DNA from: an uncultured Candidatus Saccharibacteria bacterium
GTDB lineage: Bacteria; Patescibacteriota; Saccharimonadia; Saccharimonadales; Saccharimonadaceae
Direction: 5' to 3'
Assembly (NCBI GenBank): GCA_938030585.1
Contig: CALHIA010000083.1
Span: 1-5,642 of the forward strand
DNA length: 5,642 bases
Shown: in pieces, positions 1 to 4,462 of the stretch
Position numbering within the stretch: the stretch's first letter is position 1
Layout: the number at the start of each line of letters is the position of its first letter
Notes under the pieces: generated by a model
Seen by the model: the letters and a program-made list of their open reading frames with translations, nothing else
What the model was told of the DNA's origin: nothing
Databases searched by the model: none
Position numbers and translations under genes: made by a program

Positions 1-1
1 G

Positions 2-277
2 CTCAGACTGAGTAAAGAACTCGGGTGGAGCTACTTTACGATCAATTATCTTCAGGATAAGCTGCCAGATGAAGTGGAATTTCGATTATTAGAGGATTCT
101 CTTGGTACATGTGCAGGGGCAGAACTAACTTTTCTCTCGGTCTACAAGGATTTTTTGGAAACAAAAACCATTGTGGTGCGCATTTCGCAGACTTATAGAC
201 ATCTAGCGACCTGCTGGATTCGGGATTTTAGTAAGTTTCTTCGGGAAAATTACAAACTTGAAGCAATGTCTGCTTAG
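2..277 (+). CDS. 3' end of an unrecognised protein, truncated by window edge
   Basis: The reading frame is open from the left edge to a TAG stop and encodes 91 visible residues. A GTG at position 74 could start a 67-residue protein. However, the frame continues upstream without a stop, and I see no Shine-Dalgarno sequence before that GTG, so I read this as the C-terminal part of a longer gene. The visible segment is soluble-looking, mixed in charge and rich in Leu, Phe and Tyr, with no obvious membrane segment. The first residues (LSKELGWSYFTINYL) vaguely resemble a helix-turn-helix, but this is too weak to assign a function. The stop codon lies inside the first arm of a terminator hairpin, which supports a real gene end. 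The gene converges on the ribosomal operon. I do not recognise the family. Confidence 0.6.
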   Translation, partial: LRLSKELGWSYFTINYLQDKLPDEVEFRLLEDSLGTCAGAELTFLSVYKDFLETKTIVVRISQTYRHLATCWIRDFSKFLRENYKLEAMSA

Positions 278-300
278 CTCGTGGAAACACGGGCTTTTTT
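276..300 (+). terminator. Rho-independent terminator of the left-edge gene
   Basis: An 8-bp stem pairs AGCTCGTG (276-283) with CACGGGCT (288-295), with one G-T wobble. It is closed by a GAAA tetraloop and followed by a run of six T (295-300). The first arm begins inside the TAG stop codon of the upstream gene, so the transcript ends immediately after the coding region. Confidence 0.85.
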
Positions 301-316
301 CTTTGAGTTTTAACAT

Positions 317-347
317 AAAAAAATACTCCCCAGATGAGGAGTATTTT
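317..347 (-). terminator. Terminator of the ribosomal protein operon
   Basis: A 10-bp perfect stem pairs 320-329 with 338-347 (core TACTCC with GGAGTA) around an 8-base loop. Read on the minus strand, it starts 7 bases after the rpsI stop codon and is followed by a run of seven T (positions 323-317). The plus-strand side is also T-rich (TTTTCTTTT), so it may act in both directions and back up the terminator at 276-300. Confidence 0.85.
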
Positions 348-354
348 CTTTTGA

Positions 355-750
355 TTAACGCTTGGAGAATTGTTCGCGTTTGCGAGCAGAACGTAAACCG
401 TATTTTTTGCGTTCTTTTTCGCGTGGGTCGCGCTTGATGAGACCAGCTTTCTTCAAGACTGGACGTAAATCTGGGAATTCCAAGGTCAGAGCCTTAGAAA
501 TTGCCAATTTGATTGCGTCGACTTGACCAGCTAGACCACCACCGGAAACCAGGATGGTAACATCAAATTCTTTTTGCTTGTTAACGAGAGCTAAAGGATC
601 AGTTACTTCAGCAAGCAAGCTTTTGTTTAGAGAAAGATACTCTAGAGCTGGCTTGTTATTGATGGTGATTTCACCTTTACCCTTAAATAGGCGTGCGCGA
701 GCAGTAGCTGCTTTGCGACGACCAAGTCCGTAGGAATATTTGGTTGCCAT
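355..750 (-). CDS. rpsI: 30S ribosomal protein S9 (uS9)
   Basis: S9 binds the 3' major domain (head) of 16S rRNA, and its C-terminal tail reaches toward the P-site tRNA. The 131-residue length is normal for bacteria. Family hallmarks are visible: YGLGRRKAATARARL at 7-21, the VSGGGLAGQ segment at 68-76, and the basic tail from DPREKERKKYG (108-118) to the invariant SARKREQFSKR end. The terminal SKR that contacts P-site tRNA is intact. The start ATG shares its first base region with the rplM stop (TAATG). Its Shine-Dalgarno sequence AAGGAG lies within the last codons of rplM, 8 bases upstream. It is the last gene of the operon and is followed by a strong terminator. Confidence 0.98.
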   Translation of the reverse strand: MATKYSYGLGRRKAATARARLFKGKGEITINNKPALEYLSLNKSLLAEVTDPLALVNKQKEFDVTILVSGGGLAGQVDAIKLAISKALTLEFPDLRPVLKKAGLIKRDPREKERKKYGLRSARKREQFSKR

Positions 751-1175
751 TATTTAATCTCCTTTGGATTTTGAGCGGAATGAGTGTGCTCAGCGCCATT
801 AAAGACACGAAGACGAGCTAAACGATCGTCAGCGAGCTTATTCTTTGGAAGCATGCCTTTGACAGCTTCTTTGATGGCGTAAGCTGGATTCTTCTCGATG
901 ATTTCTTCGAGTTTGAGCTCGGTGAGACCACCTGGGAAGCCACTGTGACGGTAGTACATTTTTTCAACCATCTTGTTGCCAGTAACTTGGATGTTTTTGG
1001 CGTTCAAGACGATAACGTAGTCACCATTATCAATGTGTGGAGTGTAAGTAACTTTAGACTTACCCATAAGTTTGTCAGCGATCACGACGGCTAATTTACC
1101 AAGTGGTAAAGAAGCAGCATCGATAACATACCATTCGCGCTTGATTTCAGCGGTTTTTTGGCTAAAAGTCTTCAT
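750..1175 (-). CDS. rplM: 50S ribosomal protein L13 (uL13)
   Basis: L13 is an early-assembly protein of the large subunit that binds 23S rRNA. The 141 residues match the usual bacterial length of about 142. Conserved blocks are present in order: EWYVIDAASLPLGKLA (14-29), the NGDYVIVLNAKNI strand (50-62), YYRHSGFPGG (74-83), and AVKGMLPKNKLADDRLARLRVF (104-125), followed by the HTHSAQNP end (130-137). It is paired with rpsI, as in most bacteria, but here the pair continues the alpha operon without a break. The start overlaps the rplQ stop as TAATG. The Shine-Dalgarno AAGGAGG is encoded by the last Lys-Glu codons of rplQ. Confidence 0.98.
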   Translation of the reverse strand: MKTFSQKTAEIKREWYVIDAASLPLGKLAVVIADKLMGKSKVTYTPHIDNGDYVIVLNAKNIQVTGNKMVEKMYYRHSGFPGGLTELKLEEIIEKNPAYAIKEAVKGMLPKNKLADDRLARLRVFNGAEHTHSAQNPKEIK

Positions 1176-1555
1176 TATTTAGCCTCCTTAGTTGGGTTGA
1201 TAGAATCGACAAATGAGATAGTACCCATTTCGGCGTGGTCACCCTTGCGGAAGCCAGCGCGTTCAATTCTGAGATAACCAGAATCACGTTCGATTTGAGG
1301 AGCAATCACATCCATTAAGAGGTTTGCAACTTCCATATCATCCAATCTTGCGATGAGGAGACGGCGATTAGCAAGACCACCTTTTTTGGCGATAGTGATA
1401 AGCTTCTCGGTGTAGCGGCGCATTTCTTTAGCGCGAGCTAGGGTCACGGTGATCGACTGGTATTTGATCAGAGAGCACATCAGCCCACGTAGTAGTGCCC
1501 TTCTCTGGTCGGTTTCACGGCCGAACTTGCGGCCTTTATATCCGTGGCGATGCAT
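1175..1555 (-). CDS. rplQ: 50S ribosomal protein L17 (bL17)
   Basis: L17 is a bacterial-type large-subunit protein located near the exit of the peptide tunnel. The 126 residues correspond to the conserved core length (E. coli has 127). The N-terminal MHRHGYKGRKFGRETDQRRALLRGL matches the family pattern of H-R, GRK-GR and HRxA/RRA followed by a hydrophobic helix. Further matches are the SITVTLARAKEMRRYTEKLITIAK segment (34-57) and the C-terminal GFRKGDHAEMG (101-111). The N-terminal Tyr-Lys insert and the SFVD end in place of the common IELV are mild variations. The start forms TAATG with the rpoA stop. The Shine-Dalgarno AAGGAG is read as the Lys-Glu codons at the end of rpoA, about 11 bases upstream, so translation coupling is likely. 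Confidence 0.97.
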   Translation of the reverse strand: MHRHGYKGRKFGRETDQRRALLRGLMCSLIKYQSITVTLARAKEMRRYTEKLITIAKKGGLANRRLLIARLDDMEVANLLMDVIAPQIERDSGYLRIERAGFRKGDHAEMGTISFVDSINPTKEAK

Positions 1556-2505
1556 TAGATATTTAACTCCTTAAGTTTATTTTTAACCTCATCAAGAGCC
1601 TTTTGACCGAAGCCTTTGAGGTCCTTGAGGTCGGTTTCAGACAAGACAACGAGGTCTCTGATAGTGTGAATTGCGTTGTTCACAAGAGCGTTAGCAGTAC
1701 GAGCTGAAAGACCTAATTCTTCGATTGGAAGCATTAGACCAGCATCTTCCTGTTCGTTCTTGGAGCCTGGAGCTGGAGCGGTGTCAGCGACAGTTTTTCC
1801 AGCAAGAGCCTGATACTGATTCACAAGAATCGCAGCGGCTTCTTCGAATGCTTCACGTGGAGTGATGGTACCATCGGTTTCGACGGTGATAGTCAATTGT
1901 TGAAGATTGATATCTTGACCAACACGAGTGTTTTCAGCATTGAAACGAACGCGAATTACAGGGGTAAAGACAGCATCAAGGGCGATCATGTCGCTGTGGA
2001 TGCGTTCTTCGGCTGAGCGCTCAATAGTAAGATAACCACGGCCAGATTCGACGATGAAACGCATCTTCAAAGTGTAATTTGGATCATCAATGTGACAAAT
2101 TACCTGGTTTGGGTTAGCGATTTCAACTTCGTTAGTGAGTTTGATATCGCCGGCGACGACACGTGCGTCACCATCTTTTTTGGATTGTTCGCTACCTTTG
2201 ATTTCAAGAGTAAGCTCGACTGGAGCGTCGGAGTGGCTCTTAAAACGAATATTTTTAAGGTTGAGCATGATGTCGACGACATCTTCACGAATACCTTCGA
2301 TTGCAGTGAATTCGTGAGTAGTACCTTCAATACTGAAGGAAGTAATTGCAGCACCCTTAATACTTGAGAGTAAGACGCGGCGGAGAGAGTTGCCTAAAGT
2401 GTTACCATAGCCGTAGTAAAGTGGCTTGATTACAAATGAGGCACAGTTCTCGGATACGTCGATGACTTCTGCAAGATTTGCTTCGTGAATTACTTTTGTT
2501 GTCAT
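1555..2505 (-). CDS. rpoA: DNA-directed RNA polymerase alpha subunit
   Basis: Alpha dimerises to nucleate assembly of RNA polymerase, and its C-terminal domain contacts UP-element DNA and activators. The 316 residues cover both domains. The N-terminal domain (about 1-235) carries the dimerisation motif GNTLGNSLRRVLLSS at 34-48 and the GIRED loop at 71-75. An Ala/Pro/Glu-rich linker follows (about 236-257). The C-terminal domain (about 258-316) consists of helix-hairpin-helix-like segments. By alignment, the E. coli DNA-contact residues R265, N268, G296, K298 and E302 correspond to R269, N272, G300, K302 and E306, while S299 is A303. The protein stops soon after the last helix, without the longer E. 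coli tail. The ATG lies 8 bases after the rpsD stop, with a Shine-Dalgarno (AAGGAG) that overlaps that stop as TAAGGAG. Confidence 0.98.
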   Translation of the reverse strand: MTTKVIHEANLAEVIDVSENCASFVIKPLYYGYGNTLGNSLRRVLLSSIKGAAITSFSIEGTTHEFTAIEGIREDVVDIMLNLKNIRFKSHSDAPVELTLEIKGSEQSKKDGDARVVAGDIKLTNEVEIANPNQVICHIDDPNYTLKMRFIVESGRGYLTIERSAEERIHSDMIALDAVFTPVIRVRFNAENTRVGQDINLQQLTITVETDGTITPREAFEEAAAILVNQYQALAGKTVADTAPAPGSKNEQEDAGLMLPIEELGLSARTANALVNNAIHTIRDLVVLSETDLKDLKGFGQKALDEVKNKLKELNI

Positions 2506-2513
2506 TGTTCTCC

Positions 2514-3131
2514 TTAGCGTGAGTAATACTCAACGATTAGTTGTTCGTTAATGCCTGCTTCGGCTTCTTCGCGTTTTGGCTTGCCAGTAATTTCGATAGT
2601 CATTTTCTTAGCATCAGACTTCATCCAGCTGAGTGGAGTAACACCACTGGCAGCGACGATGTTGTCGAGATTCTTGAAGTATTCAGACTTTTGAGACTTA
2701 GCGCGTACTTCGAGTTTGTCACCAGCCTTCAAGCGGATTGAAGGGATGTCAATACGGCGACCGTTAAGAGTGAAGTGTCCGTGAGAGACAAGTTGGCGTG
2801 CTTGGCGACGAGTAGAAGCGAAACCAGCGCGGAAAACAACGTTATCTGCGCGGCGTTCTAGGAATTCTAGAAGGATTTCACCGGTTAGACCTTCGGCCTT
2901 TTGGGCTTCTTTCATCAATTTAGCAAATTGTTTTTCGAGAAGACCATAAAGTCTACGAACTTTTTGCTTTTCGCGAAGTTGGGTAAGATACAAACTACCA
3001 CCGCGAACTCGCATATCACCGTGCTGACCTGGAATACCAGATTTTTTAGCCATGATTTTGTGAGCTTTTGGTGCTAGGGCAAAGCCCTCGCGACGACTTT
3101 GTTTGACAATTGGAGATTTATCTCGTGCCAT
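2514..3131 (-). CDS. rpsD: 30S ribosomal protein S4 (uS4), zinc-free form
   Basis: S4 is a primary 16S rRNA binder that starts 30S assembly at the five-way junction of the 5' domain and helps maintain decoding accuracy. The 205-residue length is typical. The N-terminal half is basic and helical. The S4 RNA-binding domain is clear at about 88-145 (LLEFLERRADNVVFRAGF, then STRRQARQLVSHGHFTLNGRRIDIPS). The family end EQLIVEYYSR is present. The protein has no cysteine, so this is the form without the N-terminal zinc knuckle. In E. coli, S4 represses translation of the alpha operon by binding an mRNA structure near the rpsM start. The 2-base rpmJ-rpsM gap here cannot hold such a leader outside coding sequence. 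The start forms TAATG with the rpsK stop. Confidence 0.98.
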   Translation of the reverse strand: MARDKSPIVKQSRREGFALAPKAHKIMAKKSGIPGQHGDMRVRGGSLYLTQLREKQKVRRLYGLLEKQFAKLMKEAQKAEGLTGEILLEFLERRADNVVFRAGFASTRRQARQLVSHGHFTLNGRRIDIPSIRLKAGDKLEVRAKSQKSEYFKNLDNIVAASGVTPLSWMKSDAKKMTIEITGKPKREEAEAGINEQLIVEYYSR

Positions 3132-3538
3132 TACGGTTTCCTCTCTCCTTTAGGACGTACACCACCATGAGCGATAGGTGTTTGGTCGGTTATACTATCA
3201 ATTTTGATGCCAAGACCTGAGATAGCACGGATGGCGCTATCACGACCGAGACCGATACCCTTGACGTAAACGTCGACGGAATTCAGACCGTGATCTTTTT
3301 TGGCAATTTCACCAGCTTTTTCAGCGGCGATTTGAGCAGCGTAAGCTGTACCCTTCTTGGAACCTCTAAAACCGTTAGCACCAGCAGATGACTGAGCGAG
3401 GACTTGGCCTTTCTTGTCGGAAATGCTGATGATGGTGTTATTAAAGGTGGCCTTGACGTGGACCTGACCAGAAGTGACAATACGCTTGCCTTTCTTGGTT
3501 TTGACTTTGACTTCTTCAGTTCTAACTTCTTCTGTCAT
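3131..3538 (-). CDS. rpsK: 30S ribosomal protein S11 (uS11)
   Basis: S11 lies on the platform of the 30S subunit near the E-site mRNA and interacts with S18 and S21 in many bacteria. The 135 residues are slightly longer than E. coli S11 (129) because of a Lys/Glu-rich N-terminal extension (1-18). Recognisable blocks are HVKATFNNTIISISD (27-41), SAGANGFRGSKKGTAYAAQ (51-69), and YVKGIGLGRDSAIRAISGLG (91-110). The C-terminal region reads TPIAHGGVRPKGERKP (120-135), where E. coli has HNGCRPPKKRRV, so the Asn-Gly and Cys of that motif are replaced. The GERK part of the tail is encoded by the purine-rich stretch that also serves as the rpsD Shine-Dalgarno. The gene follows rpsM by 15 bases, with GGAG 8 bases before its ATG. 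Confidence 0.98.
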   Translation of the reverse strand: MTEEVRTEEVKVKTKKGKRIVTSGQVHVKATFNNTIISISDKKGQVLAQSSAGANGFRGSKKGTAYAAQIAAEKAGEIAKKDHGLNSVDVYVKGIGLGRDSAIRAISGLGIKIDSITDQTPIAHGGVRPKGERKP

Positions 3539-3553
3539 AATTTACTCCACTAA

Positions 3554-3940
3554 CTAGGTTTTACTTGCTGCTTTTGGTTGTGTTCCACCGACCGCGATCG
3601 CCTTACCCTTACGTGTACGTGCGTTCGTACGAGTACGTTGGCCGTTGACTGGAAGACCAGCCTTGTGGCGGATACCTTTATAAGAATTGATATCCTTAAT
3701 GCGTTTGATATTGTTTGTTACGAGGCGACGCAGATCACCTTCGACTTGATATTTGCTAGAAATAATGTCGTTGATTTTCTGTTCCTCAGCCTCGGTGAGA
3801 TCTTTCACCCGAGTGGTAGGCTCAATTTTGGCCTCCGCAAGGATGGCTTTTGAGGTAGTGCGTCCGATGCCAAAAACGTAAGTAAGGGCAATCCATACTT
3901 GTTTTTCGGAAGGGATGACTACGCTAGCAATTCTTGCCAT
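3554..3940 (-). CDS. rpsM: 30S ribosomal protein S13 (uS13)
   Basis: S13 sits in the 30S head, forms bridges to the 50S subunit and contacts P-site tRNA through its C-terminal tail. The 128 residues fit the family. The visible hallmarks are the N-terminal MARIASVVIPSEKQVWIALT, the helix-two-turn-helix with GIGRTTSKAIL (24-34), VEGDLRRLV (66-74), and the very conserved block YKGIRHKAGLPVNGQRTRTNARTRKGK (87-113). In that block, the Arg usually found in LPVRGQRT is Asn99. The tail after it (AIAVGGTQPKAASKT) is longer and less basic than in E. coli. The gene ends in TAG and starts 2 bases after the rpmJ stop, with a purine-rich AAAGGCAGGG upstream acting as its Shine-Dalgarno sequence. Confidence 0.98.
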   Translation of the reverse strand: MARIASVVIPSEKQVWIALTYVFGIGRTTSKAILAEAKIEPTTRVKDLTEAEEQKINDIISSKYQVEGDLRRLVTNNIKRIKDINSYKGIRHKAGLPVNGQRTRTNARTRKGKAIAVGGTQPKAASKT

Positions 3941-3942
3941 GC

Positions 3943-4059
3943 TTAACCCTGCCTTTGCTTATTCTTAGGTTTTTTCTTGTTGATGACACGCAGTACGCCT
4001 TTGCGACGAACATAGATATCATCAGGGGAGATTTTCTTTACACTTGCACGTACTTTCAC
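3943..4059 (-). CDS. rpmJ: 50S ribosomal protein L36 (bL36), cysteine-free
   Basis: L36 is one of the smallest large-subunit proteins and binds 23S rRNA near its 3' part. This gene encodes 38 residues: MKVRASVKKISPDDIYVRRK followed by GVLRVINKKKPKNKQRQG. The MKVR-SVKKI start, the RRKG centre and the PK-KQRQG end make the identification secure. The start codon is GTG at 4059-4057, supported by the conserved MKVR start and a purine-rich AAGGAAAGGA (4079-4070) about 10 bases upstream. The classical protein holds one zinc ion with three Cys and one His. Here the four positions are Ser11, Asp14, Asn27 and Asn33 (after a one-residue insertion), so it is a zinc-independent form. It lies between infA and rpsM, the usual place. 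Confidence 0.96.
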   Translation of the reverse strand: MKVRASVKKISPDDIYVRRKGVLRVINKKKPKNKQRQG

Positions 4060-4069
4060 TGTGTAAAAA

Positions 4070-4079
4070 TCCTTTCCTT
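4070..4079 (-). promoter_or_regulatory. Ribosome binding site of rpmJ, deciding the GTG start
   Basis: On the minus strand the sequence reads AAGGAAAGGA, ending 10 bases before the GTG. It has two overlapping GGA cores rather than one perfect AGGAGG. No in-frame ATG offers an alternative start, and the encoded MKVR start is the family's normal one, so site and start support each other. Confidence 0.6.
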
Positions 4080-4085
4080 GTTAAT

Positions 4086-4140
4086 CTATTTCAGGTACTA
4101 ATGAAAAAAGCGGAAATTTTTTCAGAGTTCGCCAAAATAG
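4086..4140 (-). promoter_or_regulatory. Possible structured leader between infA and rpmJ
   Basis: The gap of 89 bases between infA and rpmJ is the longest inside the operon. On the minus-strand RNA, CUAUUUUGG (4140-4132) can pair with CUGAAAUAG (4094-4086): 9 bp, two of them wobbles. Inside it, UGAAAAAA (4124-4117) pairs with UUUUUUCA (4109-4102) around a 7-base UUUCCGC loop. The rpmJ ribosome binding site follows 7 bases after the outer stem. This could be a place where a ribosomal protein controls the operon, or an RNA-processing site. The stems are A/U-rich, so chance is a real alternative, and the structure lacks a following U-run and does not look like a terminator. Confidence 0.3.
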
Positions 4141-4148
4141 GGTTGATA

Positions 4149-4370
4149 TTATTTAAGGCGGAAGCTGATACGGCCCTTCGTAAGATCGTAAGGGGTAAGT
4201 TCAACCTCAACCTTGTCACCTGGCACAAGACGGATAAAGTTTTTGCGCATTTTTCCGCTCATGTGCGCAATAATAATATGACCATTCTCAAGTTCTACTC
4301 GAAATTGAGTATTTGGTAATGCATCGACGACGGTGCCGCCTAATTTGATCACTTCCTTTTGACTAGCCAT
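4149..4370 (-). CDS. infA: Translation initiation factor IF-1
   Basis: IF-1 is an essential single-domain OB-fold protein that occupies the A site of the 30S subunit during initiation and assists IF-2 and IF-3. The 73 residues match the standard length of about 72. The sequence carries the conserved stretches KLGGTVVDALPNTQFRVELE (9-28), NGHIIIAHMSGKMRKNFIRL (29-48), and GDKVEVELTPYDLTKGRISFR (51-71), covering all five OB-fold strands. It is the first gene of the operon. It lies directly behind a good promoter, without the secY, adk or map genes that often precede it. No Shine-Dalgarno sequence is present: the bases before the ATG are AGATAAATAATTT. The predicted transcript start is about 7 bases upstream, so the mRNA would be almost leaderless. 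Confidence 0.98.
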   Translation of the reverse strand: MASQKEVIKLGGTVVDALPNTQFRVELENGHIIIAHMSGKMRKNFIRLVPGDKVEVELTPYDLTKGRISFRLK

Positions 4371-4383
4371 AAATTATTTATCT

Positions 4384-4412
4384 ATTTTACCAGAGATTTT
4401 TAAAAATGTAAA
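4384..4412 (-). promoter_or_regulatory. Promoter of the infA-rpsI operon
   Basis: On the minus strand, a -35 box TTTACA (4412-4407) and a -10 box TAAAAT (4389-4384) are separated by exactly 17 bases. TG at 4392-4391 forms an extended -10 (TGGTAAAAT). Five of six bases match the sigma-70-type consensus in each box. Only 13 bases separate the -10 box from the infA ATG, placing the transcription start near 4377. No other promoter of similar quality was seen in the operon, so it may serve all nine genes. Confidence 0.7.
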
Positions 4413-4416
4413 GAGG

Positions 4417-4444
4417 TTAAAATCTGAGAATTTGATGTTAAAAT
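4417..4444 (+). promoter_or_regulatory. Promoter of the divergent unknown gene
   Basis: An extended -10 TGTTAAAAT (TG at 4436-4437, TAAAAT at 4439-4444) precedes the plus-strand gene. A weak -35 (TTAAAA, 4417-4422) lies 16 bases upstream. The -10 has the same TGNTAAAAT form as the infA promoter. The start of transcription would fall near 4451, right at the Shine-Dalgarno sequence, leaving a leader of only about 12 bases. The -35 regions of the two divergent promoters are back to back, about 4 bases apart. Confidence 0.5.
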
Positions 4445-4450
4445 TAATAA

Positions 4451-4458
4451 AAAGGAGG
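4451..4458 (+). promoter_or_regulatory. Strong Shine-Dalgarno deciding the GTG start at 4463
   Basis: AAAGGAGG, continuing as AAAGGAGGTA, is a near-perfect complement of the 16S rRNA 3' end and lies 4 bases before the GTG at 4463. This short but workable spacing fixes the GTG as the start. The next in-frame ATG is deep in the gene and has no comparable site. Confidence 0.75.
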
Positions 4459-4462
4459 TAAA

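Noticed and set aside
2092..2367. Open frames on the plus strand and in another minus-strand frame inside rpoA
   Set aside because: They lie entirely within rpoA, which has full-length family conservation, and their translations resemble no protein. They lack ribosome binding sites.
2541..2741. Plus-strand open frame opposite rpsD
   Set aside because: It is antisense to a certain ribosomal protein gene, with no Shine-Dalgarno sequence or plausible product.
3283..3480. Alternative minus-strand frame inside rpsK
   Set aside because: A shifted-frame shadow of S11; the Ser/Leu-rich translation is typical of an out-of-frame reading.
3578..3853. Plus-strand open frame opposite rpsM
   Set aside because: Antisense shadow of S13, without start signals.
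4102..4124. A/T hairpin between infA and rpmJ as a terminator
   Set aside because: The stem contains mostly A-T pairs and is not followed by a U-run on either strand, and termination here would cut off the rest of an essential operon.
4044..4319. Plus-strand open frame across the infA-rpmJ gap
   Set aside because: It is antisense to both rpmJ and infA and has no ribosome binding site; the overlap with two secure genes makes it unlikely.
4417..4444. Repeated GTTAAAAT in the divergent promoter region as a regulator operator
   Set aside because: The two copies (near 4416 and 4438) are A/T-only matches that coincide with promoter boxes; two short copies are not enough to claim an operator.
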